A stretch of 64,000 nucleotides of DNA from Sclerotinia nivalis (GCA_029531795.1 JAPEIS010000003.1:434001-498000), one strand, 5' to 3'; counted from the first letter of the stretch, positions 47,513-60,900 are shown. Notes: generated by a model not told the origin, from the sequence alone. Translations and numbers: made by a program.

Positions 47513-50500
47513 TTACCTCGATGTGCTATTAGACCCCAATTTTACCGCGCCACCAGCTCCAACCGTAGGTCCAACACCTGGAAGTGTAAAATCAGGGAAA
47601 TTAGGCCACTCGCCTAATCTCGCTGGATCTCCTCCAATCCTAACCCATTGCCCCACACTTGGCGTCCCATTATCCAACACAAAAAGCATGGCCCAGCTAG
47701 GTGGATACACATGTGCATTCGGTGGTGTCGTGATCGTACACTGTGTATTTGCCGCTGTGCCGGAGCAGGAAAAGGCCGGAAAGAATGTTCGTTGACCGAA
47801 GGAATTTCCATGGGTGGAACCTACGGCTGTCATGAGGGATATACGAACGGTATATGGACCGCCTTGATGAAGGATAGCGGATATGGTTATTGTGTCCCCA
47901 TAGCCAAAATCATTGCCGTTTTTCAAGGTAAAATCTGGCTGGGTGACTCCACCTAATAAATACGGAGGTATGAATACCTCGACGCGATATTCTTGAGGGT
48001 ATCGAGGATCTTCGGGGTCACTGCCTGAAACTAAAACCCTGCCATCGGGAACAAGTACAGCTTCGTTATGGTACATGCGAGCGATGGTTGTGTTGGCCAG
48101 AGAAGACATTCGAGAATTGAGGGGCTTGGATGGATCATAAAGAACGGCATTGAGGTTGGGATCGGTGGCAAGTCCGAAGCCAGCGAAACCTTGATGAGCA
48201 CCATTTATAATGAGGAACGTCCCATCAGGCCTAAGAATTCTCACTTAACAATTGATTGAAGGAGAAGTTATGAAAAGAAAGCTTACAGTGCTACCATAGA
48301 TGATATTACTCGTTTTGAAGGCTGTAGATTCTCGTTAATGAAACCGTTTGAGGAAGAAATAGGGAAGAAAGTATACCATGCGCTCAATAGTCCACTTTGC
48401 GCCAGCTACTTCTGGTTGGAGTGATACACAGTTGTCCAATGCAATCTCCGGACCCGGGGTTGAGCCTCCACAAATCATAACTACAAGTGGATCTGTATAA
48501 GGTGCACTCTGTGGCATTATTACAGCAGTACCTTCCATAGGATATGTTCTACCACCCAAGAAATTATTCACCGCAGCAGGAATGTTCGGTAACAACTTCT
48601 GAGTTTGCAAAGTAACCTCATCCAAAATTCTCGCCTCATTGTAATACGCAATGAAGATGCCACCAGAAGGAAGGACCACGAGATATGGATACAAATTAAA
48701 CGGATCCGTGCGTTTCAGATAATCGCAATAGAGAACGCCTGCTCCGGGAGGTCGAGGAATGATTTCTAGTGAAGGAACAGGTGCTCCATTGGAGCCCACT
48801 TCGCCACCTACTACAAGGATACTTCCATTGGCCATAACCATTGCTGAAGGATACCATCGGCCAGTTTGCAGGCCAATCTCTTGATAGTTCTCTTCCCAAT
48901 CATTTTTGCTCGGTACCCCTGGTGCGCCATCAGGAGTATAGAACCGTAAACCTAGAGTCGAGGGAAGTGACCAGCCCCCTATATTGATTTGACGACCAAG
49001 ACGATCAGGGAGAACAATACTAGCGGAGCAGAAGACATCTGTTTTCACATGCATGGTACGCCATGCTGTCTCGAAGTTATTAATCAGAGTAAGATCAAGC
49101 TCATAAGCACCGGTGCTATTGTTATCAGGCGAGGTCCCGAACTTTTCTAAGAACGAAATCTTGCCGTTGATACCAACAGTAGATGTTAAAGGAACGATTG
49201 GTCCTGTAGATATTAGTCATGCGTTCAAATCCTGTTCGTATTGTGACCTACCTCCTATGAGAAACTCGTATCTTCCGGCAGCATTTCCAGTCTCAAATGT
49301 CCAGGTATTAAGTGGTGTGTCTGTCCAAACGTAGTAGGAGATCAAGGAAGGTCCGCCACAGTATGTGTCACGATCGCCGCTGCAAAGCATGACACATTTA
49401 GTATCATTGACCAATGCGGCACTATGATCGATAACATTTTGTACATCCCCACAGACTGTGAATGAAGTCAATATAAAATTCAACGTGTAGCTTCACACCA
49501 AAGAATGATAACCTTGGATGTCAACAGTAGGCGGGAATTGAAAAATTTCTGAGGTCCCAAGCAGCGTTTAGCCGCATGAGGTTCAATTTTACAGAGGATA
49601 GAACGCAAAATAAATGCGAACTTACAGCATTGGTTCGAATATTCCATCCCTCCAGCACCGTATCCATATTTAGAACACAGGCTAAGACAGTTCGCGGCTG
49701 TGTTATTATTCGGAAATATGGTTAGATAGGGAAAGACCCTATTCACAGCATTGTCTCTGCGCGATAATCAGCTCCGGCCGTTGTGTAACCATACCAGCAC
49801 GTCATATACGACGAATTACCGAAATGTGGAAGTTGCACTTACGTGAGACAGCCCTTGTATTTCCAGTTGCCTGGTAACGCCCTATTCGCTATCACTGGTA
49901 ATGGTAACACCGTCATATCCGTTTGATTGGAATAAACGCTCATCCTATCCCCTCCGCCACACATCCTGTAGTAGATTGAGTCAGCATTGCCATCGAAGAC
50001 AAACTCTATAGGAAAACAAGAAGTCAAACTGTATTAGGTAAAAGAAGAGGATGCGTGCGAGGAAGAGAAACATCGGAAATTGAAATCGGCGAGCAAAGCT
50101 AGCTGTGAGAGACAGCAGAACTTGTGGATCCATCACGTACTGGTTTGAATTACCTCCGCACGGAGTGTTACACTGTGAATCTGAGGATGCCAAGGCACCC
50201 TGATTAATGACTGCAGAGTCGCAATAACATTGTGTATAGTATTCCATTCCAGCTATACTATATCCTGCCATGATACAGTTTTGTATGCAAGATTCCACAG
50301 TCATATTAGCATCGTTAGGCAGGTTATTTGCGAGAATACTACCAAGACCAAGAGCTCGGTCGACCCAACAACCCTTGTAGGTCCATCCTTCGGGAAGATC
50401 TGTGACCGTGGCCAAAGGGACAGTAACACTAACTGTAGTTGGCGTTGAAGTAGGTGGTAAGCTCGTTGCTGTGTAATTGTATACGTTTATCCGTCCGGCC

Positions 50501-51757
50501 CTAGAAGATTGAGTATTTAGTAATTGTCTATCACGAAGTACTTCGGAGAAAAAAATTGGGCAATTAAATGTACAAGACAAGGTCAATGTACAACAACGAC
50601 ATAGGCAATGCTCACCCTCCGCAAAATTGTGTCGAATTTCCTCCACATGCCATGGTACAACCTGTGGCTGGGGCGCCATAATTATTAATCTCGTGGTCGC
50701 AATAACATTCACTGCCATACTCGACTCCTGAAAGTCTGTAACCTCCGACAATGCAGACGGAAAGGCATGCATCGACACTCATGGATGTCCCGGCAATGGA
50801 ATATATTTGCGTGTTGAGAGTACGCGCATTCACGCTATCATTGTAGCACCCAAGAGGTGCCCACCCAGTAGGTGCTCCCGTGTAAGTAGGGGCGGGAATA
50901 GAGCTCGTCGTGAGGGTAGGGAGCGAGATAATAGCATTGTTCAAATCATAGACACTGAGGCGACCAGAACCTCCACAGACTTGAGACGCGTTCCCATTAC
51001 AAGGCATATTACAACCAATTTCGCCATCAGAAGCTTTGGTCCCGCCATTGTAGAAGTTATTCCCACAGTCTTGCGATTTGTCAAGTTTTAGGCTACACAA
51101 TTGATGGGGCTTACAACTTACAACATTCTCCTGAATATTCAACCCCAGCAAGTACGTAGTTCAGACTTTGACAAGTAGACTGGCAAATTTCAACTGTTAA
51201 AGCTGCCTCTCCTCCAATAGTTGCCGCATTAGTAGTGAGGGTGCGAGCCCCCACGTTGTCGCTAACGACAGCGAATCAGCAAACTTCTACATGAGGTTGT
51301 TCAAGCAAGGTTATATGGGAATATGGGAAAAGGGAATGGTAAAAACGATATGCACTCGATATACCCGGCTACCAGTTTCTGCATTGCGACATGCCAGCAA
51401 TCTGGAGCAGATTGATAGAAGGTATAGAATGCAAGCCATCAAATATTCTACCCCAGAGGAATCCCTTGTATCCTCATTGGAATCTTTATCTTCAAGAAAT
51501 GGAAGATTCAACGAAAAGGAAAGTTGTGCTTGGCAATGTAACAATGTATATTTTACCTGTAGCAGCCCACATATGACCATGTATCTGCCCTTGGTAAGAC
51601 AGAACGGCTCCCCGAATGCGCTTCGGAACAAGTAAACTATCGAACAAGAACACATTAGCAAATTGAATACAGAGCTGATCATTAACAGAGATTGTTTACA
51701 TACAGATAGAGATATACCTAGCGCCGCAAAGGCAAGGCGAAGAAAAGAGTGTGCCAT
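47513..51757 (-). CDS. Secreted glyoxal oxidase with four N-terminal WSC domains
   Basis: Eleven exons: 51757-51704, 51636-51557, 51261-51122, 51069-50616, 50500-50154, 50005-49843, 49756-49626, 49455-49252, 49203-48377, 48321-48287 and 48230-47513. All have GT-AG borders, and the cumulative phase closes exactly at 1050 residues. Residues 1-18 are a signal peptide ([18 protein letters not shown]). WSC domains lie at about 38-130, 161-250, 281-375 and 404-495, each with the six-Cys pattern (for example [34 protein letters not shown]) and short Thr/Ser/Pro linkers. The oxidase module (about 525-940) plus a DUF1929-type C-terminus retain the radical-copper residues: Cys583 (DVFCSAS) and Tyr642 (GRWYPS) for the thioether, ligands Tyr865-His866 (RMYHNE) and His952 ([11 protein letters not shown]). 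Glyoxal oxidases oxidise small aldehydes and release H2O2. WSC domains bind wall glucans or other glycans, so surface-localised peroxide production is inferred. Confidence 0.92.
51262..51556 (-). other. Long second intron of glyoxal oxidase gene
   Basis: A 295-nt intron (donor gtaaaa, acceptor gttag) that splits the first WSC domain between GCYS and DNVGAR. Its length is well above its neighbours, but the frame and domain alignment across it are unambiguous. Confidence 0.8.
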
Positions 51758-53972
51758 GATTGCAATTACAATCGCTGCTCCAATGTTCAAATATACGCTG
51801 GGACGGTTGTCGCTCAATGATATACAGGAGAAACAGAGAAAGGAAAAGGAAGATCAGCACTGGAGATAGAGAAGTCCATCGAGTTTCTTTACAGCCTTGC
51901 TTGGATTGCAGTGACAAGAATTGACAAGAATTGCCAGGACCTTGGACATGGTGAACCGCTGATCCTCCGACGCTTGAAGGCTGACAGGAACCAGGCTGAG
52001 TATGGGATTGTTCACTATGAGAAGGCAAAATCGTATAGTTCTCACCTGCTAACCCGTCCCAATTGCTCTCATGTGGTCTGAGGTTCACCTCGTGGAGTTC
52101 CCATGGCGATCTCCACATTTTCTAAAATGGTGTATGGTACAAAAAAGTTATTTCCAAACAATACGACCGCGCATGTCCCGCAACTTAGTGGTACAAATCC
52201 TCTGTTCTTTTCGCGGATCCTTGTCCGCGGCTTGACAGTTCCTGATGACCTGGAATTTGAATCTCATTCGGACATTTTCCACCGTTCGGCTTTCATACCG
52301 AAAGGGGGACAACGTCCGCCAATGACTTGGCTAGCAAATAAAAATTTGGAAGTATGACTGCTTGTGCAGATACGTAAAGTATTGACGGCTGAGGATGTCG
52401 CAACTCTCGCGGGGAACTTACGAAGTTACGAAGTGTGTAGCAACCATGATAGTGAGCGCCGCAGCAAATATGAAGTCTGATCATCTGGTTGGTAGGCACA
52501 AAGCTTATTCATTATTGTGTAACAATTGCATAGGTACCCTATTGTATATTGATGTACCACATGTCTCTGCAGCCTGATAGGGGTGGAACTGGTGAGTGAG
52601 ATGATGTGCTGGAGATGCAATAGTCTAAAGTCGAAGAATATTTGCGAAGAACAATAAAATGTATATTCGATTAGGTTGAGAGCATGTAATGTCATTCCTA
52701 AATGTTCATGTGTAGCAAGTACTCGTAATTTTGACAGAAAACGTTCAATTAAGCTCCATAAGCTAGGGCAGAAAGCTTTGACAGCCTAAGATTAAGCTTA
52801 ATATGGCGTAAATGGCGAGAAGCTTGGAGCATTATCAGACGAGAATCCCTTCCACTAAATTTCTCCCATTATATTTTCTCTGCAACCGAATGAGGAAACT
52901 CATTTGGTAGATCCGGCCTCGCAAAATAGGGAGATGGGAAATCAATTCTAAACTCGCGCGATAAGCTTTGGACCGTCCTATTCTTGAAAACGAGGTAGGG
53001 CATGCACGTAACGTAGCTTTTTTAATGAAGCTCAAGAAAAGTTCCCGTTAATCTGGGTGTTATGCCATATAAATATATACTAACCTTATTTACAATAGAA
53101 CTTACCGAGATAATGATACTCAATAATGTGCATCTACTATCTCGTGAACGTGGGATCAGACCATTCCCAAATCATAAAGAGGCCAACCAAATTCGTTCGA
53201 TGTGTAGAATTAGAACCCGCCCTCAGAGTTTCTGCTTGATCGGCCCGGAAATCATGGCATTCTCAAGGGTAGGTTACATTTACCTGGCCACTACATGCAA
53301 ACAAAAGCACCATCTTAAGAACACCAATTCTGTATGCCTAGTCTTCGTGTATGCATTTCTTATCAGTAATCATTCCATCTGTTGTGGAATGTATAGGAGA
53401 GTATCAGAATGTACAGTGTCTTTTTGAAGTATTGATCACTATCAGAATTATAGAACACATAGGGCTAGTTCCTGAAATGTATATTTTATTATTGTGTTGA
53501 CTTGAGAAGCTTATAGAAGGATCCACGGGCCAACTGAACGCCCGCCAGCTGAACGGTCTAACCTAATTAGATCACCGCGGCTCAATAGCCTATATTTAAT
53601 TTTGAAGTACCATATGATGGAATTCTGCTGATATATCGCCTAATTAGACTTAGGCGTTCAGTTGGCCAGTGTTGGCCCGTGGATTCTTCTAATGAGGTTG
53701 AACCCTTGCAAGTGATATGATATGCCTCGTTTGGGATAAATAGCGATAACGCTAGTGTGGCTCTAGCTCCAGAACATACATACGGCTACTTTCAACATAT
53801 ATGGTCTATCAGAAAAAGAATATCCATTACCGATTACTTTTCTATCATTCTACGTGTATCATCACAGCATTTGATCTATGCAGTATTAGAACCTAATTAA
53901 TACCTACTTTAGCTTATCCCACTTCTCCTTTCTTGCTTACTTCAAAGATGTTACCTCCCTGCGTTAATTTTC
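51758..53972. other. Promoter region of glyoxal oxidase and 3' flank of GH16 gene
   Basis: About 2.2 kb without a supported gene; holds the MITE-like element at 53516-53689. Confidence 0.5.
53516..53689. mobile_element. MITE-like element with TA target duplication
   Basis: 174 bp bounded by TA on both sides (53514-53515 and 53690-53691). The left end gaaggatccacgggccaa is the reverse complement of the right end, with one mismatch in the first 18 bases. The inverted similarity continues inward about 45-50 bp with an indel (ACTGAACGCC and CTAATTAG words mirrored on both arms). There is no ORF. Size, terminal inverted repeats and TA duplication fit a non-autonomous Tc1/mariner-type element. Confidence 0.8.
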
Positions 53973-55864
53973 TCAGCTTCCGCTTCCGCAAGTCCCCTGT
54001 GAATACATCTTGACACTCTTAACAGTCATACCTCTCTCTTCGGGCGGGCCCCACGTCGGGCCCCACTGACTTGAAGCGTTCCAGAACTCTGCTGGGGCCG
54101 TAAGACTAGCATCTCCCCACGGTTTGTTGCCAACCTTGTCCCTATCACCGACATTAGCTTTTATTGTCTCCAGAAATCTGGCGCAATATGATAACTCACG
54201 GAAAGTATCCATTGGTTCCTCCCACTGCAACGCTGTTCAGTGTGTATTAGCAAGGTCCGAGTTATATCACTTGATGCTCAAGGTAATCTTACTTCAGGAT
54301 GAGGTAGAAGGCCTGGTCAAACGGAGTGGCAGGATTACCAGTTTGACTCCATGGATCGTGTAGCGCCGAATTATTCACGATTGTCTTACCGAATTCTCCT
54401 CTATTCCACATGCTATTATACCCCTTGCTGAAAGAGAGGTAAAATACTTGCTGCACGAGAATCAGTTTTTTGATATGCCATAGGTAACAATTACCAGAAT
54501 TATGAAGATCATACCAAGAGACGACTGTTGATATATGTGAAGATGTAGTCTTCACTCCACTCCAATCCATATGTGTAATAGCTTTCAGTGTAATCGGTGC
54601 GTCGAATGTTGTGCTTTCCATCTGTTTTCCAAAAAGCATCCACTTGAGGGATTGGGCCCCAATGCTTTTCATCATTGTCAGCTAAGGTTTGGGGTCAATT
54701 TAGAGAGGTCATACCAGAGCAGAAGTAATACTGTCTCGACCTCCGTCGTACGTAGCCCCATCATTACCTTTGCTTTCAGCAAGATCTATCTCACCACTGG
54801 CAGGCCATGGCCCGTATACAGAATCTTCGGGCATCATCCTATTCAAAGTAAGTACTTTGGATGCCGAGCGAGGGTAAAAACATACCATATGGCTGGCCAT
54901 AACCAATCGCCCTTCGGCATCTTGGCAATGACTTCAATCTTACCATATTTGATAGTCTTTTTTCCTTTCGTGGACAATCTTGCGCTTCGAACAGGGTTGA
55001 TAATGGTACCGGCGGTAATATTGCTGTACATAGAGCAAGCTGTGCCCGCATCATCAGAAGTGCATACCCCATCAGGTCTGTTGTCGGTAGTCAAGTTTAA
55101 TGTATACCCATTCAGAATCTGAGCGGGTGTAATGTTGGTAGAATTGACTGTCAACGTTGGGACAATGTGGAGCCCTTCAGCATCAGTGTAGGCATTTTGG
55201 GGGTCGTTTGTGGTCCATTCAAAAGACCCAGTGCTAGGCTGATCAGCTAACAGATCTCCCTGAAAATGATTCTGTGACCTCACTTACCCAAATCCGCCTC
55301 GTTGGATCTCATAGCTCCATATGCTTGGTTCAATATCATGAAAGTTATCCTCGAACATGAGACAGTACGAATTTTTGGGGACTGATGTGAATCCTATATA
55401 GCACATAACCCCCCCTAGCCCAAAACCAATGGCAATACTTGTCCAAAAGATAATAGAATCCCCAGTTCGTCCTGACCATCTCTTGCGTTTTCCTTCAGTG
55501 GCAACCTTCTCTAGCCATGGCTTTTCGTAACTTTCTCTCAGTCAGTATCCATTGATTTGAGCTAGAGTTTTGCAACATACTCGCCAATAAGTCTAGCGCT
55601 TTTGAAACGGCGTTGTCTTGGAGGTACAATATCCAAGACATCTTCAACTGTCAGCAGTTGCTTCAACTAAAGCTCGATTTTAATACCTGAGATTGAAGAA
55701 GCTTCGACCGGTGATGAAAATCGATTACTTGGTGTACTTGGGTGAGAGGATCTGTGATTTGGTGTTCCTGGTTGAGACAATGGTTGAGGTGTTCCCGGTA
55801 CAGACACACGGTGAGTTTGCGTTTGCGGTTCTTGTGCGGTCAGAGACACGCTGTATCTTGACAT
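53973..55864 (-). CDS. GH16 glucanase-like protein, type II membrane anchored
   Basis: Nine exons: 55864-55687, 55647-55581, 55536-55288, 55233-54886, 54838-54715, 54664-54515, 54450-54293, 54232-54200 and 54141-53973. Phases close at 491 residues. The N-terminal about 108 residues are Ser/Pro/Thr-rich and basic, presumably cytosolic. A hydrophobic segment at about 110-131 is a signal anchor. The rest is a GH16 laminarinase/glucan-binding fold: CLMFEDNFHDIEPSIWSYEI, TGSFEWTTNDPQNAYTD, KYGKIEVIAKMPKGDWLWPA, and the catalytic motif GEIDLAES with E297, D299 and E302 intact, then VGGTNGYFPDKVGNKPW. Predicted to cleave or remodel beta-1,3/1,4-glucan at the cell surface or in the secretory path. 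Some relatives act mainly in binding or wall assembly. Polarity and exact substrate are inferred. Confidence 0.9.
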
Positions 55865-57952
55865 CTTAGAATCTTTACGTCGTCGCCAGTTTTGAGGAAT
55901 TTGGGACAGTCGTTGGATAGCTTATTAAAGAACTATGGCCTCTTTTTCCACAACTGGCTCCTTCTATTCTACTGCCCACCCACTCAGATTTCCCAAGTAG
56001 GATATATGATATGATTAAAACTGATTCCGAGATAAGGAACGTCCGAAACAAAAGCTAAGAGCAATCGATCCATTTCAATAATGGTAATGTCAAATATCGC
56101 ATAGGCGGTAGGGTACCTTGTAATTGCATCGACCCCTGAGGGTAGGAGTTGTAGTCTCCATGCAGTGGTAATCGCCGATAAAGGGGGATGCACGCGATAT
56201 CGAGAACAACAATAACAATTCTGTTAATAGAGTCACAGAAAAGGGTTCAGCTATGTTCGGCCAACTATGCCAGCACCTGTCGCTATCCAGTGGCTGTGAA
56301 CCATTTCCACCTAATGTTTAATAACTTAGGAGGCTCCAACATGAACGGATGTAACGTCAAAATCACAAAGGCGTCAATCCACGATAATAATTGAATTGCC
56401 CGAGCCAGATGATACGCTGGCGAAAATGATGATGCTACTGTAGCACTTACAAAAATACCTGTGATTATTGAAATTAAATACGAGTGAGTCTCATTCATCT
56501 ATGTGGTAATGGGATGAAAGACAAACGGCTGAAGGTTGAGAGTAGGTTAGATCAAAAATGGTGTTGAGGGAAAGTTCAAATAGGAGCTCAAACCAATTCC
56601 CAAAACAACAAGTTCAGATAACCCATAAGGATAAATACATGCTGGAGTTTTGTTGTGTTACCAAGAAAATGAAGTGGTTGAGTTGTCGGGATATTAACAT
56701 GGTCGATAAAAGAAGATGCCAACCAGTTTTCAGGGTGCGAAAGCGTTGAATTGCTTGAATTGCTCGTGTGAGTGGGGCAAAAGTGCGAATTCATCAGCCA
56801 ACCAACTGGAGGAGTGCGTAACATGTAACATGGAGTAATTTGGAGGGGTAATAGTACAAGCGCCGGGGTATGTTGGCGATTGATTTAGGGTAAAGAAGCC
56901 TACAGTTGGTCCGTGTAACCACTAAAGCTATACTAGGATATCACTCCGGAGTCTGTACCTGAACTCTTTGGTATCAAAAGGTTCATAAATATACCCTGCT
57001 ACACTCAAAGGCCAAGGATTGACAGCGTTTTGATCCGTCTCGTTCTATGGGGAACTAGTGAATTTCAATACATTTCGCTTATGTGCGTTACTATTAACCT
57101 CGAATTAGCCAAACATATCAGAGCAAACGACGGAGGGAAAAGTCTAGACAGTTGGATGGCCAATGCCTTGCTGCTATCTCCCCTGTACTCTTTTCACCAT
57201 CATCTGGCTCTCGAGGAGATTTCAGATCAATGAAGGATCTCATCAGTTTTCGTATTCTGGCCTATCCGCGAGAACATGGTCGATATCTATCGTGTACCAC
57301 ACCCCCTGGTCAATAATGATTTCCAATACTTCCAAGCTTCGTATTGTGAATCCATTGAACGGGAAAGCTTTCCGACACACTTATCTATGCTATGGAAAGT
57401 CCCAAAGACACCACACGTTCCCCAAGCCTCCTGCCTTATCGTCGAACCAAAATCCTATTCTTAGGCCAATATTCGGCATCCTGCATGCGTTGAGATATTG
57501 ATGGAAGCCACGACTTTCGTCCAAAGATACTCTACATCTGCGAAGCTGAGCCAATAGTATAGGCTTCCCGCAGAAGATGTGGCTACCGCGTGCTGAGACT
57601 ATGAGCCACAAGCCCGATATTTTAGATGCATTGATTGAGCTACTTTCGTGATTTTCACTTCAGTAACCCTCTTTAGGATAGGCCCACTTTCGCTTTCCCG
57701 TCGCCATCACTCAACTAGCTCAAAAATTCCAAGGAGAAAAAGTTTATGGACTTTGAATTTCCCCTCCAGCCGCCATAGCGAATGTGTTGGCAAGTGAAAT
57801 GTTGACTTCCGTTCTTGACAGACTTCGTTGATCGCCTTTAAGTTTAGTGAAATCTCACAGCCTCAAGTTTCCATTCGTTCGAACTGAACTTGCAGCTCTC
57901 TTCACACTCTTGATGGAAGTCGGTTTTTCCACGCCGGCCCACCTTTAACGCA
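55865..57952. other. Divergent promoter region GH16 / GT2, with a possible gene relic
   Basis: About 2.1 kb. On the minus strand at 56498-56283 a short frame (starts MNETHSYLISIITGIF) looks like the beginning of a fungal rhodopsin-type membrane protein but stops after 71 residues. Nothing else is supported. Confidence 0.45.
56283..56498 (-). pseudogene. Possible relic of a fungal rhodopsin-like membrane protein
   Basis: 71 codons with one strong hydrophobic segment (YLISIITGIFVSATVASSF) followed by ARAIQLLSWIDAFVILTL. The spacing echoes the first two membrane segments and the W-D-D linker of fungal rhodopsin-domain proteins. A TAG ends the frame, and no continuing exon was found. The assignment rests on pattern memory only. 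Confidence 0.2.
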
Positions 57953-60900
57953 ATGTCTGAAGAATTCAACTTTCAATCGCCCTCTGGCGAACTGGCAGCA
58001 ATACCACAAGATGCACGCCCTACGATGGCAGAACGACATCAAAGTGTGCCAGTCCCTCCAAGATCACGTCCAGAAAGTTTGATACCAGCCTCGCGGCCCC
58101 ATAGCATCTTGAGTACAGGATCTGCAGGAAGCCGAGATCGTCATACTCTGGTACGTCTTTCAGTTCCACGGCCCACTTTTCTTTTCCCTCAAGCAAACCT
58201 CCAAATAATCTCAGGCTGTCACCTAACGTTGGTTTATAGGTTGCGAAATACCTTCAAAGACGATGCGCAGCTGCTAAATGGCTTCAACCTATCGAGGAGG
58301 AGGACGGCAGTATCAATGAATCGTCATGGGTCGGTGTCGCTATACGGCTTCCGGACGGGAGCTACTACACAGAGCCACCAAATGTCGACAACAACTTTTA
58401 TACCGTGATGCAGTACCTCAATTGCAAAGTTGCCTTTACAATGTCATCTGACATCACTGCGGCATTGATGGATCAGATTGGCCCTTTCCAAACCGAACTT
58501 CAAGTGCATCCACGAGGCATTAGACTTCCCATTGTCCAAAATCTTTCAGAACTTGCATATGGAGGGAGTGGCGTGTCCAAAAAATCGTACTTGTGTGTGT
58601 TGAGAGAGGAGAGGCTCGTTCTTATATGGAATGAGTCTGTTGAAAGCATTATGACTCACGGCGCAGATGTTGAAAGTATCCTCGTTGGCATGGTAAGTCG
58701 AGTCAATCCAACAATCTTTTGAGCTGTACTTACTACGAATGAGTTAGATTTGGGGATCTCAAATTGGAACTATGACAGCTACATCTCCATTCGCATCCAT
58801 GACCCCACCTATTGGACAAACGCCGGGCCAAACTCCGGGACGAACACCGTCGGCTATCAGTGAGGACCCCGAATTCAATGAGAAAATGGGCATTGTTCAA
58901 GCCGCCATTGAGCGCGAAGAAAACAAGGATTCACTTTTCAATCCAGATATTGAGGCCGCTGCGCCGCCAGAGAGACCCTTCCTATTATTACATGCTGGTG
59001 TCATTGGATTTGCCATGACTTTAGTGGTATTCGTAGAAATGCTTTGCGCATCACGACTTATAACAGAGTATGAGTGGGATGGTGGTGTACTGCGCTTTGC
59101 GTTGGTTGCTGTCATTCCCTTTTTCGTTTGCTTTTCTCTGGTAAGATGTCTCAAGCCACTTTGTATGTGGCGTTAGCCTCAAAACACAAGGGAACTACCG
59201 AAAATTATCCGAAAATGGCTAACACTTTATTGATCAGTTCTTCATGATTGTCATAGCTGGAAGTCTATTTCAATTATTTGGACCCTTGACTTATGTTCGA
59301 AAGAATTCTCGGTTCTACTCGGCCAAGCCGCCCAAGAGGGGTCGATACCCGGACTTGGAGCTTCCACACATCACTATTCAAATGCCTGTCTACAAAGAGG
59401 GTTTAAAAGGGTAAGAGCTTATTTGAATCTGATTGAAAAAAGGTCCTGATTTTATTTGATAGTGTTATTATTCCCACTGTAACTAGCATACTAGCTGCTA
59501 TTCGATACTATGAAGCACAAGGAGGTTCCGCTTCAATCTACGTCAATGAAGATGGAATGCAAGCTGTAGATCCCGAGTTACGTGAAGCTAGAAGGACTTT
59601 TTATGAATTGAATAATATCGGATACTGCTCGCGCCCTAAACACACCCACAGCAAAAAGAAATGGTACCAAGGTAAGAAGGTACAAGACAACCCGGAAGGA
59701 TTCGAGCGAAAAGGCCAATTCAAAAAAGCATCAAATATGAACTACTGCCTCAGTTTCTCTATTAGAGTTGAAGATGAACTACTAAGACTCATTGCCGCAA
59801 AATCTGCAGCTGAGAATCGACCTGAGGGTGATATCACTCCAGTAGAGGAGGATGTTCTTTATAAACAGGCTTTAGCGACATGCCTTGAGCAAGACGAAGG
59901 ACGAACCATGGCTGGAGGCAATGTTCGTATAGGTGATATAATTCTGATCATAGATAGTGACACTCGGGTGGTAAGTATCATCCATCATAGAGTAGATCAA
60001 TTGCTAATGGACTTAGCCCGAGGACTGTCTTCTCTTAGGCGCATTGGAAATGCACGAGAGTCCCGAAGTAGCTATTCTCCAACATGCCTCTGGTGTCATG
60101 CAGGTCGCTCATAACCCTTTCGAGAACGGAAGTATGTATTTATATCGGAAGTGATTTGGGATATACCACTAATAACCCATAGTTACCTATTTCACGAATC
60201 TCATTTACATGTCCATCACTTTCGCAGTAGGAAATGGGGATTGTGCTCCATTCGTGGGGCATAATGCTTTTTTGCGCTGGAAGGCAGTGCAAAGCGTAGC
60301 TTACGAAGAAGATGGACAGTTGAAATTTTGGTCCGACGGTATGTCAGCCCCATGCTCACTTTGCAAGATGAGACTAATGCCATCGCAGATCATGTATCCG
60401 AAGATTTCGACATGAGTCTGCGACTTCAAATGGCCAAATTTATTGTCAGATTAGCAACTTATCATGAAGGTGGTTTTAAAGAAGGTGTATCCCTCACCGT
60501 CTATGACGAACTTGCTCGATGGGAAAAGTACGCCTACGGATGTAATGAATTAGTCTTCAATCCCATTTACAAGTGGTGGCGAGGTCCTTTTACCAAGCTC
60601 TTTATGAGATTCCTTTGGAGTGATATCAAGCTCACCTCCAAAATCACAATTCTAGCCTACATCGGAACCTGTGAGTATTTATCACACCTCGCCCTTAAAG
60701 TTAAGAGCTAACCAATTATCAGACTACGCAATCGCCTGCGCCATTCCCCTCACCCTAGCAAATTACATAATGGTCGGCTGGTTCAATGACTCCCTCGACC
60801 AATTCTATCTCACCTCCTGGAAAATCTTCGTCGGCATGGCCGTAATCTTCAACGTCCTCTCACCCCTCGCCTTCGCCATGCTCCGTCACCGACTCGGCGA

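Noticed and set aside
51311..51817. 168-codon minus-strand ORF at the start of the glyoxal oxidase gene
   Set aside because: It reads through the signal-peptide exon into introns; splicing gives a proper signal peptide and WSC domain instead.
57163..57611. Overlapping ORFs on both strands upstream of GT2
   Set aside because: Some segments look protein-like on the minus strand, but stops and frame changes prevent any model and no family was recognised.
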